Position numbers and translations under genes: made by a program. DNA of 64,000 bases from Spirochaetales bacterium. GTDB taxonomy: Bacteria > Spirochaetota > Spirochaetia > SZUA-6 > JAFGRV01. Below the pieces are notes generated by a model. The model saw only the letters and a list, made by a program, of their open reading frames with translations, ran no database searches and was not told the origin of the DNA. The DNA is taken from positions 17,304 through 81,303 of the forward strand of contig JAFGKU010000056.1 of NCBI GenBank assembly GCA_016928415.1. The letters run 5' to 3'. Below are positions 19,496 through 27,751 of this stretch, one piece after another; position 1 is the first letter of the stretch, and every line of letters starts with the position of its first letter.

Positions 19496-20538
19496 ATCCG
19501 GATGTATTTCTTCTGGCGGACAAATCCGCCTGTCTCCGCTATCTTGTACTGAAGACATTTTTTAATAAACCTGATTCCGACCCTGAGGTAAAAAAATTAA
19601 AATCGTTGAGAAGAAATGATTCTATTTTTTACGAATTGACGGTGAATATCTTTGAAAAGAAAGATCCGCCCGGTAAAAGCAGGACCGTTAAAAAAACCGG
19701 ATCCAGTCTGTATGATACTTCGATTGCGCTTGCAAGATTAGGCTACCTGGGATTCGATAAATCGGAGCCGGAGGTACAGGCACTGGCCGGCCGCCTTTTT
19801 TCACGCCAGGAGAAGGACGGTACCTGGAAGCGTGACAGGGATTTGACGGATAAAATGGAAAATGAGGAGAAAACAAAAGGTAAAAAGAACAGTTCCCTGA
19901 CAATATCCTTACCATTAAGGGGTCTTGCTGCCTGCGGGTATGCAACGGATCCCCGGTGCGAGAAAGCGTTTGACACCCTGTTGGGCTTACAGCTTGAAGA
20001 CGGGGCATGGCCTGTTTACACTGTTAATGGTGTTAACGGATATATTGCCGGATACAGGAAAATGCCGCAATCCCGCTGGGGATGCCGTACCAATACGACA
20101 TTCGCTCTCCTTTGCCTTTCATTGCATCCTGAAAGACGTAAATCTTCTGAAGTGAAGAAGGCGCTTGATCTTTTATTGGGAAGGGAAACTAACGACCGCT
20201 ATGCGCTTGGCGAGGAAACGGCCCGCATGATAGGTATTGAGCCTGCCCGCGGATTCTTGACTTATTTTGCCCGTTTCGATCTCTCCGTTGTTTTGAGATT
20301 ATGCGCCCGTATCGGCGCATCGCTCGATGATGCGCGTGTTAAAAAACAGGTGGACTTCCTGAATTCTCTGAGATCCGGCCATGGATTCTGGCAGAACGAT
20401 AAATATCCGCATGCTTCGCATTGGCTTACATATGACTTGAAAAAATCCTTGAACCGGATTGAGCAGAACAGGGACTGGATGCCACTGAGACCGAGAACAC
20501 CTTTTCAGGCTTATCCGAAGGTGGAAAAACGCTTTTGA
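19492..20538 (+). CDS. alpha/alpha-toroid protein (prenyltransferase/squalene-cyclase fold)
   Basis: A 348-residue protein with helical repeats of the terpenoid-cyclase/prenyltransferase class: YDTSIALARLGYLGF, LFSRQEKDGTWKRDRD (QW-like repeat), LLGLQLEDGAWPVY (second), TTFALLCLSLHPERRK and VDFLNSLRSGHGFWQND. The DXDD acid motif of class II cyclases is not evident, and there is no signal peptide, so it is probably not an active cyclase. The ATG overlaps the UvrA-like stop by 4 bp, fixing the start and implying stoichiometric synthesis. Such proteins are sometimes misnamed as nitrogen-fixation proteins in databases. Its role next to a DNA-binding ATPase is unknown; a peptide- or lipid-binding adaptor is one option. 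Confidence 0.78.
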   Translation: MNPDVFLLADKSACLRYLVLKTFFNKPDSDPEVKKLKSLRRNDSIFYELTVNIFEKKDPPGKSRTVKKTGSSLYDTSIALARLGYLGFDKSEPEVQALAGRLFSRQEKDGTWKRDRDLTDKMENEEKTKGKKNSSLTISLPLRGLAACGYATDPRCEKAFDTLLGLQLEDGAWPVYTVNGVNGYIAGYRKMPQSRWGCRTNTTFALLCLSLHPERRKSSEVKKALDLLLGRETNDRYALGEETARMIGIEPARGFLTYFARFDLSVVLRLCARIGASLDDARVKKQVDFLNSLRSGHGFWQNDKYPHASHWLTYDLKKSLNRIEQNRDWMPLRPRTPFQAYPKVEKRF

Positions 20539-20544
20539 ATATCC

Positions 20545-21651
20545 TTATATATAATTGAATACGTATGAATAAATATGGTTCAGATTTTTCTTTGAAATTT
20601 TCTTGAAAACAATATGCATGGCTACCCCTTCCTGGGATTCCCGTTTGGCGCCCTGGACTTTGCCGATTGCCGTTATCGAGGTTTTCATCATGATATCGAA
20701 TTCGAGTTTTATATAACTGCCTTTATTGTAATTCGTTTTGCTTATGATCCTGCAGCCACCCGCCGAGATATCCGAGACAACCCCTAAATGACGCCGTTCA
20801 TCGTGCACGACTATCCGCTTCCTGGTATCGCGCTTGTTCTCGCTGGGTAATAACTCTACAGGGTAAAAAAAGCACGAATTGCCCAAGGGTTTCCTGTTAA
20901 AACGGCGCTGCTGAACCCGGTTCAGTTTCCGGGCATGCTGCAGACTGACCGTTGGCAGGCCCTGCGAATTTTCTGAACTTAAAACATGGGTGCGGAATGA
21001 ATAACCCGAATCATTGTCACGCCAGAAAAATACCTTGATATCCTGACCCCGGTGCACCAATGCGTTGAGGGTTGAGGTGGTGGGAAAGGAGCAAATAATT
21101 CCATCACTCCTGTTCGTTATCACCTTTGAATGTACTTTCAATCCTTCTTTACTGGTTATAATTAATATCTGGCCCGTTTTTAAAAAATGTGTGGACCGGA
21201 TTCCAATACCTCTTTTAAAATGCCGGTCTATGGTCTGCTTTATCTCGAAGACGGCATTAATGTAGTCTTCTTTGTATTTGTCTGTGGAGGACAGGTCCTG
21301 TTCAATGGAATAGATTCCGCTTTTAAGCATGTCATCAAGCGCCCGGGTATTCGAGAATATAAGCAGCGGGTGTTTGACTTTCGTCATGGATATTAATTTT
21401 TCCAGAAGCTTTATTTGCTGTAACGAAAAACCGTAATTCACGGCCATCTTTTTAAACATGCTTTTATTGAATTTATTCCTGGAAGCCGCAGTGTTCGGCA
21501 CGTTTCTGTTTTTTTGCAGACGGGTTGCAATAATTACAAACAGAATTAACCCAACAAGTATGGAAACGGTAATAATAATGGAAGTAGGATCAGGTTCGTT
21601 GATAAATCTGTATTGCGTTTGAAGGCAAATGCCCAAAACATTTTTAACCAT
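20545..21651 (-). CDS. PilZ-domain protein, probable c-di-GMP receptor of the flagellar operon
   Basis: A 368-residue protein. I start at the ATG at 21651 (MVKNVLGICLQ, preceded by AAAGGGGA) and not 20 codons earlier, which would overlap the upstream gene by 41 bp. One helix lies near residues 22-45. A middle domain resembles the N-terminal domain of YcgR-type brakes. The C-terminal PilZ domain has the two c-di-GMP contacts: the arginine patch QQRRFNRKPL (about 272-281) and DISAGG (about 320). It ends the flagellin-fliD gene row, which fits control of motility by c-di-GMP as known for spirochaetal PilZ proteins. Convergent with the toroid gene, 6 bp apart. Confidence 0.85.
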   Translation of the reverse strand: MVKNVLGICLQTQYRFINEPDPTSIIITVSILVGLILFVIIATRLQKNRNVPNTAASRNKFNKSMFKKMAVNYGFSLQQIKLLEKLISMTKVKHPLLIFSNTRALDDMLKSGIYSIEQDLSSTDKYKEDYINAVFEIKQTIDRHFKRGIGIRSTHFLKTGQILIITSKEGLKVHSKVITNRSDGIICSFPTTSTLNALVHRGQDIKVFFWRDNDSGYSFRTHVLSSENSQGLPTVSLQHARKLNRVQQRRFNRKPLGNSCFFYPVELLPSENKRDTRKRIVVHDERRHLGVVSDISAGGCRIISKTNYNKGSYIKLEFDIMMKTSITAIGKVQGAKRESQEGVAMHIVFKKISKKNLNHIYSYVFNYI

Positions 21652-21670
21652 TTTTAAACAAATTCCCCTT

Positions 21671-22603
21671 TCAGGAACCCTCCTTGACTTTATTGACGAA
21701 ATTGCTTTCATAACTCAGGATAAACTCATTAAGTTTTGGAGCAATTTCATATTCCATCAGGTCACCGATCAGAACATAATCATTATTGTTGAAGGCTTCC
21801 ACAAGCTGATTCAATATCAGATTAAGGCCGTTATAAAATTCGTTAAACGGCACGTCGGATATCTTCCATTCCTTTAAATCAATGGCTCCTGCTTTTTCAA
21901 GTTTGATCAAAACGGGCAGCAGTTCCTGCAGGTTATCGGAAAAGGCACTGATTGTTTCCATGGCCATCTTGTCCTTTCCCGTCTGCAGCTGAATGGAAAC
22001 CTCCGTTATATTCTTCAGGGATGACTTTATTTTCGAGACAATATTGGCGAAAGCCCGGTATGGGTCCTGGGATTTTTCCAGTTCCAGGGTAATAAAATCG
22101 ATGATACCTTCAAGATATTCATTACCTTTCCTGAATTGTTCATCGTTCCATCTACTCAACATGTCAGGGGGCAACCCGTTAAAAAGATTTTTCACTTCCG
22201 CGGTAAGATTTATAAATTCGTCCTGGGGAAAATTTTTGGATATAAGGTCAAGACTTTGAATCATGAATGGATAGCCGCTGCTTAATTCGGACAGCTGGTT
22301 TTTGTCCTTTTCGGCAAGGCATTTTTTAAGGAGGGAGCAATAATTGATGACGGTTTCCATATTGTTTAAAAAAAGTTCGTTTGAAGGTTTTGTCGTAACC
22401 TGGAGACTGTGAATCTCTTTGACGGGAATACTGTGCCATGACTCCAGCGGTTCCAGGAACAGGTCCTTTTCACCGAGTTTAAGTGAAGTTATTATATGAT
22501 CGGACAGGGAAATCCAGTTTTCAATACCGCGTATGACATCACCCAGAGATTTTTCGTTTTCCAGCGTGAATTCCAGCTTTTCATTATTCAATAATATTTC
22601 CAT
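21671..22603 (-). CDS. flagellar-cluster protein of unknown function
   Basis: A 310-residue, acidic, all-helical cytosolic protein with no signal peptide (starts MEILLNNEKLEFTLENEK, a short ubiquitin-like or beta-grasp-looking N-terminus). It sits between fliD and the PilZ gene on the same strand, 79 bp after fliD. Leucine-rich heptads occur around 95-120 and 185-225. Proteins in this position next to fliD in spirochaetes are conserved but uncharacterised; a chaperone or export role for filament proteins is plausible by position only. Confidence 0.7.
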   Translation of the reverse strand: MEILLNNEKLEFTLENEKSLGDVIRGIENWISLSDHIITSLKLGEKDLFLEPLESWHSIPVKEIHSLQVTTKPSNELFLNNMETVINYCSLLKKCLAEKDKNQLSELSSGYPFMIQSLDLISKNFPQDEFINLTAEVKNLFNGLPPDMLSRWNDEQFRKGNEYLEGIIDFITLELEKSQDPYRAFANIVSKIKSSLKNITEVSIQLQTGKDKMAMETISAFSDNLQELLPVLIKLEKAGAIDLKEWKISDVPFNEFYNGLNLILNQLVEAFNNNDYVLIGDLMEYEIAPKLNEFILSYESNFVNKVKEGS

Positions 22604-22682
22604 AGGAAAAAAATCCTCCTCATATTATATTTCGGTCATAAATTAAAATTCTTAAGGCAAGCTTTTCCGCGCGGTGGTGTGC

Positions 22683-24707
22683 CTATTTATTGTTGGCGTT
22701 GCTGAAATTCTGCAATGCCTGTGAATTTTTCTCCAGCTCGCCCAAGAGGCCTTCCATAGTCATATATTTTGACTTTAGCCTTCTTTCATAGTCTTTTAAA
22801 TATTCTGTGTAATCCGTTATCTGTTTGTTTCTCTCGGTAATTTTAGTGTCAAGTGTTGAATTTTTTATGGAAAGAATTCCGCCTGTGGTAATATACGGCT
22901 TAATCATATTCCCCAGCGTGAAAGCCAGGCCTGAGTCAACAATAAAGTCTTTATCCGTGTCGTATCCGAACAGCTGTTTTATTTTATCCCCATTTTTTAT
23001 TATGGCATCCTGAAGCTTGTCCTCGTCAATTTCCAGGTAGCCGCGAAGCCGGGTCTTGTCGAGACTCGTGCTTACTCCCGGTTTACCTGTATTCGTGGAA
23101 ATCCCTATCTGTGCAAGCAGGCGGATTTCGTTATCAGTATCGCTTTTATACGGATTCATCATGATGGTCTGCGCCGAACTTTTCAAGTGCAGCAGGGTCA
23201 TTTCTCCCTGCAGGGAGCCAAGTTCTTTGAATGCTTTCTCCCTTTCCTCGTCCGTGAGGTAATCAATGCTGTTGACAACATTTTCGTCTTTTCTTGAGAG
23301 GACATCAATTTTTGTGAGAAGCTGGTTGTAATGACCGACAAAGGTTATGATTGTATTTTTTATGGACTCCACGTCCTTTTCAATAGAAAGATTAATGGGT
23401 TTGTCATTGGTATCATGAAGATTGAGAACAACACCCTGGATAAGGTCATCGATTTCGTTTTTCCCCCGGGTAACCTTCACTCCGTCCAGTTCCATAACGG
23501 CATCATTTGACTCGGAAAGGGGATTCACCACCTTGTAGTCCCCCCGCACCGAAGGGTCGTATATTTTTATATCACTGATCGTGATTTTCTTATACGTATT
23601 TCTGTTTCTCAGGTAAAGACCGTCTATTGACTCGGATAACTGGCCTATATTGACGGTGATTTTTTGAGGACCGCTTTTATCCTGAATCGGTGCCAAAGGA
23701 ATGATTTTTCCCTTGGCCCCCATGTGAACCACCTGCATGTCCACGATTTTTTCAGGCGGGGGCGGTTCCTCCCAGTCAGGAGCAATTATTCTGGTTTTTT
23801 CATTGTGGATAACAATGCCTTCCAGTTCTATTTTTCCCGCATCCGGGGCGTCGGGTCCTGTCGGCCGCGTTACCGCGGTTATCTCCTCTTCGGGGACATT
23901 TTCAACGGAAAGCTGGTATTCCAGAACCATATTCCTGTTCAAGCTCAGAGTAGGGCTTATGGGGATTTTCAATTCATTTCCCGGATTGATGGTCAATGCT
24001 TTATCAGTAACCGAGAAGGCGTTTTTATCGAGGTTTTTATCCCATTTCTGTATCTGGCCGGAATTAAGATTCACTTCGCGGGTGGTAGAGTATGTACTCT
24101 CGATTATACCCGCTTTCATTCCGAAATCTATTGATTTATCCAAAAAAGACAGCTTGTTTTTTGAACCTGTCTCTTTGGCCTCAATAATAATTACCTGGCT
24201 TGATTTTGTGTCATTGATTACCTGAGCCTTCAGTATTTTATCCGCTTTTTTATTAATGGTTTCCACGAAATTTTTAAGCGTCCCGCCTGAATACCGGAAT
24301 TTTACTTCCTCATCACCCACCTTAAAACCATACGTGCCGGCTTCCACCTTGAAATCTTTATCGAGGGATTTTGAAATAAACCGGTCGGCAGTGGCCAATT
24401 GCCTTACAATTACTTTTTTTACGTCTTCCGTGGCTTCCCGTGTCGCTGTCGCGGTCAAAACCGTTTCATCGGAGGACTTGGCTATCCTGTTGTTGAAGGG
24501 GTTCTGGTAATCAAACAGCTTCTTGGCGGAATCAGATAGCTGGCTTAATTTCAAATTCAATTCATGCCATATTTCCTTCGTATCCTTGAATTCTTCAACA
24601 TCTTTTTTCATGTTTTCCAGGGGAACGCGTTTTACATCCATCAAGGCTTTGATGATTTTTTGTGTGTCGTATTTGCTGTTAAGTCCGGGTATGTTCAGGT
24701 CTGACAT
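22683..24707 (-). CDS. fliD: flagellar filament cap protein FliD (HAP2)
   Basis: A 674-residue cap protein. The N-terminus MSDLNIPGLNSKYDTQKIIK with a following coiled coil, the HAP2_N region VKKVIVRQLATADRFISKSL, and the C-terminal helices ending TDYTEYLKDYERRLKSKYMT and LEKNSQALQNFSNANNK are characteristic. It caps the growing filament and helps fold exported flagellin at the tip. Length is at the long end for FliD, as in other spirochaetes where the filament is periplasmic. A ribosome site (AAGGGAGG) precedes the ATG, a little far upstream. The 158 bp to flaG hold no gene. Confidence 0.95.
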   Translation of the reverse strand: MSDLNIPGLNSKYDTQKIIKALMDVKRVPLENMKKDVEEFKDTKEIWHELNLKLSQLSDSAKKLFDYQNPFNNRIAKSSDETVLTATATREATEDVKKVIVRQLATADRFISKSLDKDFKVEAGTYGFKVGDEEVKFRYSGGTLKNFVETINKKADKILKAQVINDTKSSQVIIIEAKETGSKNKLSFLDKSIDFGMKAGIIESTYSTTREVNLNSGQIQKWDKNLDKNAFSVTDKALTINPGNELKIPISPTLSLNRNMVLEYQLSVENVPEEEITAVTRPTGPDAPDAGKIELEGIVIHNEKTRIIAPDWEEPPPPEKIVDMQVVHMGAKGKIIPLAPIQDKSGPQKITVNIGQLSESIDGLYLRNRNTYKKITISDIKIYDPSVRGDYKVVNPLSESNDAVMELDGVKVTRGKNEIDDLIQGVVLNLHDTNDKPINLSIEKDVESIKNTIITFVGHYNQLLTKIDVLSRKDENVVNSIDYLTDEEREKAFKELGSLQGEMTLLHLKSSAQTIMMNPYKSDTDNEIRLLAQIGISTNTGKPGVSTSLDKTRLRGYLEIDEDKLQDAIIKNGDKIKQLFGYDTDKDFIVDSGLAFTLGNMIKPYITTGGILSIKNSTLDTKITERNKQITDYTEYLKDYERRLKSKYMTMEGLLGELEKNSQALQNFSNANNK

Positions 24708-24865
24708 GTTACCGCTAATATCCTCCCTTTATTATCGATAAATTGACACTTTTTCATAAGGACACCTTTAAAAACTATCCTGAAAACCATCCAATTTATC
24801 GCAATTTATTCAATTAATCACGATTTTGTTCTGGTTTTCGAGTTTACCTTTATGAATATAATATA

Positions 24866-25216
24866 TTAAATTTTTTTGTCAAAAAGAATACCGATCGTCT
24901 CTTTTATTCGGGCGATCAGTTTTTGGATTTCAACTTCCGGTATCTCCCGGATCACTTCATTGGTTTCCCCGTCAATCACCTTGACAATGATCCTGTTGAT
25001 TTCCTTGTTGACGTTGAATTTGAGTCTGCGGTTCGCCATTCGGATTTCTTTTTCCAGTGTGTCGAGCATTTTTCGCAAATCGCTTTCTGTCCAGAGCGAA
25101 TTGCCGGCGTCGTTTTCTTTTACGACATTCGGTCGTGAAGGTAAAACTATCTTATCCGTGTACTGTTTATCCTGAGAAGATCCGGCTATGATGTTTAAAG
25201 GTATCTCTATACTCAT
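24866..25216 (-). CDS. flaG: flagellar protein FlaG
   Basis: A 116-residue FlaG-family protein. The ATG at 25216 (MSIEIPLNII) has a strong site AGGAAGG; a longer reading to 25285 would run back to the terminator upstream. The conserved FlaG core is clear: RRLKFNVNKEINRIIVKVID, then GETNEVIREIPEVEIQKL. FlaG influences filament length and cap function. A TATAAT on the minus strand at 25265-25260, downstream of the terminator at 25287-25318, could give flaG and fliD their own transcript, though it lacks a good -35. Confidence 0.92.
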   Translation of the reverse strand: MSIEIPLNIIAGSSQDKQYTDKIVLPSRPNVVKENDAGNSLWTESDLRKMLDTLEKEIRMANRRLKFNVNKEINRIIVKVIDGETNEVIREIPEVEIQKLIARIKETIGILFDKKI

Positions 25217-25286
25217 GAGCCTTCCTTTTCTGCGGTTATCAAGGCTGGTCGATTTATTGATTATATGCCTGAATAACCACATCATT

Positions 25287-25318
25287 TAAAAAAAGAGGGA
25301 AAGGCGCGTCTTTCCCTC
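25287..25318 (-). terminator. rho-independent terminator after the second flagellin
   Basis: A perfect 9-bp stem (25295-25303 with 25310-25318, GAGGGAAAG/CTTTCCCTC) with a 6-nt loop, followed on the minus strand by seven T. It separates the abundant flagellin message from flaG-fliD. Confidence 0.9.
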
Positions 25319-25329
25319 TCCTGATTTAT

Positions 25330-25356
25330 AAAGAGGTGACATCCAGAAACCTCTTT
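25330..25356. repeat. 8-bp inverted repeat downstream of flaB
   Basis: AAAGAGGT (25330-25337) and ACCTCTTT (25349-25356) pair perfectly across 11 nt. It lies just upstream of the terminator in the 3' untranslated region of the flagellin gene and has no T-run of its own. It may stabilise the 3' end of the message. Confidence 0.5.
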
Positions 25357-25391
25357 ACGGTTTATTGGGAACGGTTTAAAAAAATAAAAAG

Positions 25392-26249
25392 TTAACCGAG
25401 TAATTGAAGTGTGGATTGAGATTTCGTATTGGCCTGGGCCAGCATCGCCGTTCCTGCCTGTAACAAAATCTGGTTTTTCACAAATTCAACCATTTCAGAT
25501 GCCATGTTCGTGTCCCTGATAACGGACTCCGAAGCCTGCATGTTTTCAGCCGCGATATCCACACCTTTAACCGCCATTTCAAAGCGGTTCTGGTATGCGC
25601 CAAGGTCTGCCCTTTGTTTGGAAATTTTTTGCAGAGCACCGTCGACATCACCGAGGAGCCTGTTGGCTTCATCAGGAGACGCGATTGTTTTCGGTGTATT
25701 CTGGTCGGTTTCCATATTCAGTGCGGCGGCGGTCATGGTCCCTATGTAGACTCTTTCCCTCTGGTCCATATTGGCTCCAACCTGGAACCACATGGAAGCG
25801 GTAGCTGTTCCGCCCTCAACGTTCCTGGCAAAGGCGCCTTTTAACAGGTCCATGCCATTGAACTGGGCGTGGGAGGCGACACGGTTGAGTTCGTCCACGA
25901 GCTGGGACACTTCAACCTGTATCTGCATCCTGTCCTCATCGGAATAAACGCCGTTTATGCTCTGGACCGCCAGTTCCCTGATCCTGTGAAGTACGTCCTG
26001 CGATTCCTGCAGGTATCCTTCCGTTGTCTGAATCAAAGAAATACCATTAGAAATATTTTTGCTTGCCTGGTTGAGACCCCTGATCTGAGCCCTCAATTTT
26101 TCGGAAACAGCCAATCCCGATGCATCATCACCGGCCCGGTTAATTCTCATACCGGATGACAGTTTCTCCATATTTTTGGTAAGATCAATGTCTCTTGTTT
26201 TTAAAACCCTGTCCGCATACATTGCGCTCAAGTTATGATTTATTATCAC
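25392..26249 (-). CDS. flaB: flagellin FlaB, periplasmic flagellar core protein (copy 2)
   Basis: A 285-residue flagellin of the short spirochaetal FlaB type. The start is a GTG at 26249, well placed after AAGGAGGG; the protein begins [14 protein letters not shown]. The conserved N-terminal D0/D1 helices ([39 protein letters not shown]) and the C-terminal helices ([16 protein letters not shown], ending [12 protein letters not shown]) are intact; the variable D2/D3 domains are missing, as usual for FlaB. It forms the core of the periplasmic filament. About two thirds identical by eye to the upstream copy, so they are old paralogues. Its leader carries a candidate CsrA hairpin. Confidence 0.96.
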   Translation of the reverse strand: MIINHNLSAMYADRVLKTRDIDLTKNMEKLSSGMRINRAGDDASGLAVSEKLRAQIRGLNQASKNISNGISLIQTTEGYLQESQDVLHRIRELAVQSINGVYSDEDRMQIQVEVSQLVDELNRVASHAQFNGMDLLKGAFARNVEGGTATASMWFQVGANMDQRERVYIGTMTAAALNMETDQNTPKTIASPDEANRLLGDVDGALQKISKQRADLGAYQNRFEMAVKGVDIAAENMQASESVIRDTNMASEMVEFVKNQILLQAGTAMLAQANTKSQSTLQLLG

Positions 26250-26271
26250 TATAGCCCTCCTTGATAATTAA

Positions 26272-26291
26272 TTAAGGCATCCATGCCTTAA
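26272..26291 (-). promoter_or_regulatory. leader hairpin with GGA hexaloop, candidate CsrA site (flaB copy 2)
   Basis: On the minus strand TTAAGGC and GCCTTAA form a 7-bp stem around the hexaloop ATGGAT, with GGA exposed. The GGA of the Shine-Dalgarno lies 22 nt downstream (26260). Position, loop size and the second GGA match the known dual-site mode of CsrA on flagellin messages in other bacteria. Confidence 0.65.
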
Positions 26292-26401
26292 ATTGGCGTT
26301 TTGAATCATCAAAACACCCTAAAGTGAAATAAGGTAAAATCTGAAAGAAGCTTCCGCGCTTTCTTCTTTCTCCGTTCCCGTTTTACCCGAAATTATTAAA
26401 G

Positions 26402-26433
26402 CTCCCCGGTCCATCCTGCGACGGACCGGAGAG
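26402..26433 (-). terminator. GC-rich stem-loop between the two flagellin genes
   Basis: CCGGTCC (26406-26412) pairs with GGACCGG (26423-26429), extended by CT/AG past a bulge. On the minus strand the tail is CTTTAATAATTT, only partly U-rich, so this is a weak terminator or a processing/stability hairpin after flaB copy 1. The remainder of 26434-26505 shows nothing else. Confidence 0.5.
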
Positions 26434-26505
26434 GTTTTAAACGGTTTAATCCACCCAAGGAGGGGATTATTTCAAAGATCGATAGTCAGTATATAGTCTA
26501 CTCCT

Positions 26506-27366
26506 TTATCTCAAAAGCTGCAATACTGATTGTGTCTTCGTGTTGGCCTGGGCCAACATAGCCGTAGACGACTGGATCAGGATGTTGTTCCTGACATGAT
26601 CAACCATTGTTGCCGCCATGTCAGTATCCCTGATCCTGGATTCCGAGGCCTGGAGATTTTCCGCCCCGTTCATAACGCCTTGTACAAGCAATTCCAGCCT
26701 GTTCTGGTAAGCACCGAGATCGGCCCGCTGTTTGTTTATCCTTTTCAAAGCATCATCAATCTGGCCGATACTTTGGTTGGCGCCGGCAGCCGTTCCATAG
26801 TTGATGAATTCCTTGCTGGCAACGTCTCTTATGCCCAAGGCTTCACTTGTCATTGTACCGATGAAAACCTGTTTTCTCTGGTCCATGTTGGCACCGATAT
26901 GGAACCACATTGATCCGGTAACGGTGTTTTCATTGGTTTGTCTGGCAAACCGCCCCGTAAGCAGGTTCATGGTGTTGAATTGCGCATGGGAGGCGACCCT
27001 GTCGAGTTCATCCACAAGCTGGGATACTTCGACCTGGATCTGCATCCTGTCTTCATCCGAATAGATACCGTTCGATGCCTGGATGGCCAGTTCCCTTAAT
27101 CTCTGAAGAACATCACTTGATTCCTGAAGGTATCCTTCTGTTGTCTGAATCAGGGATATGCCGTTTTCGGCATTCTTGGCCGCCTGGTTCAAACCCCTGA
27201 TCTGGGCCCGCATCTTTTCAGACACCGCGAGTCCGGAAGCATCGTCGCCTGCCCGGTTGATTCTCATACCCGAGGCAAGTTTTTCCATCGATTTGTCCAG
27301 CGAGAGATTGTTTACTTTAAGTTGACGGCTGGCAAAAAGCGCGCTTAAATTGTGATTGATTATCAT
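26506..27366 (-). CDS. flaB: flagellin FlaB, periplasmic flagellar core protein (copy 1)
   Basis: A 286-residue flagellin. The ATG at 27366 sits 7 nt after AAGGAGG; a start seven codons upstream would put the ribosome site inside the gene. It begins [20 protein letters not shown] and keeps both conserved terminal regions ([40 protein letters not shown]; end [11 protein letters not shown]). The central segment (about 140-205) differs most from copy 2. It is first in the row flaB-flaB-flaG-fliD-unknown-PilZ. Two different FlaB proteins in one filament core is usual in spirochaetes. The leader hairpin 27391-27408 suggests translational repression. Confidence 0.96.
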   Translation of the reverse strand: MIINHNLSALFASRQLKVNNLSLDKSMEKLASGMRINRAGDDASGLAVSEKMRAQIRGLNQAAKNAENGISLIQTTEGYLQESSDVLQRLRELAIQASNGIYSDEDRMQIQVEVSQLVDELDRVASHAQFNTMNLLTGRFARQTNENTVTGSMWFHIGANMDQRKQVFIGTMTSEALGIRDVASKEFINYGTAAGANQSIGQIDDALKRINKQRADLGAYQNRLELLVQGVMNGAENLQASESRIRDTDMAATMVDHVRNNILIQSSTAMLAQANTKTQSVLQLLR

Positions 27367-27390
27367 GGTGTTTCCTCCTTGAAACATCTA

Positions 27391-27408
27391 AAGAGCATCC
27401 TTGCTCTT
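27391..27408 (-). promoter_or_regulatory. leader hairpin with AAGGAT hexaloop, candidate CsrA site (flaB copy 1)
   Basis: On the minus strand AAGAGC and GCTCTT form a 6-bp stem around AAGGAT, identical to the ARGGAU hexaloop of the published CsrA consensus. The GGA of the Shine-Dalgarno (27378-27376) is 22 nt downstream, the same spacing as in the other flagellin leader. No csrA or fliW lies in the window. Confidence 0.7.
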
Positions 27409-27751
27409 CGTTATAAATTCCCGACCATACGGTCAGGTTAGATCAAAAATGGTTGGTATTATATATGAGACTGGTTATCACCTCCCTGTATCCAATGATC
27501 CCCATATCCTCCAGAAATACAGACATAAGCCGATAATTGAGGATAAGGAGGGAAAGTCTACTGCTCCATCCGTGGATTCGAAACTATCCCTAATCTACAA
27601 ATCGGATCATTATATTTCAAACATAATACAAAATTCACGATTAGTCAAATTTTTTTTATTTTTTTAGCGGGTTTTATATGGAGAATTTATCAATTTTTAT
27701 GGTAATATGCCTGGACAAAGTACACGATAAAACACAAACCGGAGTAAATTC
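27409..27751. other. divergent intergenic region upstream of flaB and the PfkB kinase
   Basis: No convincing gene. On the minus strand a TATAAT (about 27460-27455) could be the flaB -10, without a good -35; a classical sigma-28 pair was not found in the right orientation. The region near the kinase start is very AT-rich, with T-runs at about 27649-27666. Confidence 0.4.

Noticed and set aside
24759..24780. GGACACCTTTAAAAACTATCC, similar to one arm of the palindromic repeat
   Set aside because: No matching second arm within 120 bp; treated as chance or a relic too weak to annotate.
27529..27536. GCCGATAA on the plus strand, identical to the sigma-28 -10 consensus
   Set aside because: Points toward the PfkB kinase, not the flagellins, and no TAAA box occurs 15 bp upstream.
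27401..27667. 88-residue plus-strand ORF in the flagellin-kinase spacer
   Set aside because: No ribosome site, no protein-like pattern, and it covers the flaB promoter and leader.
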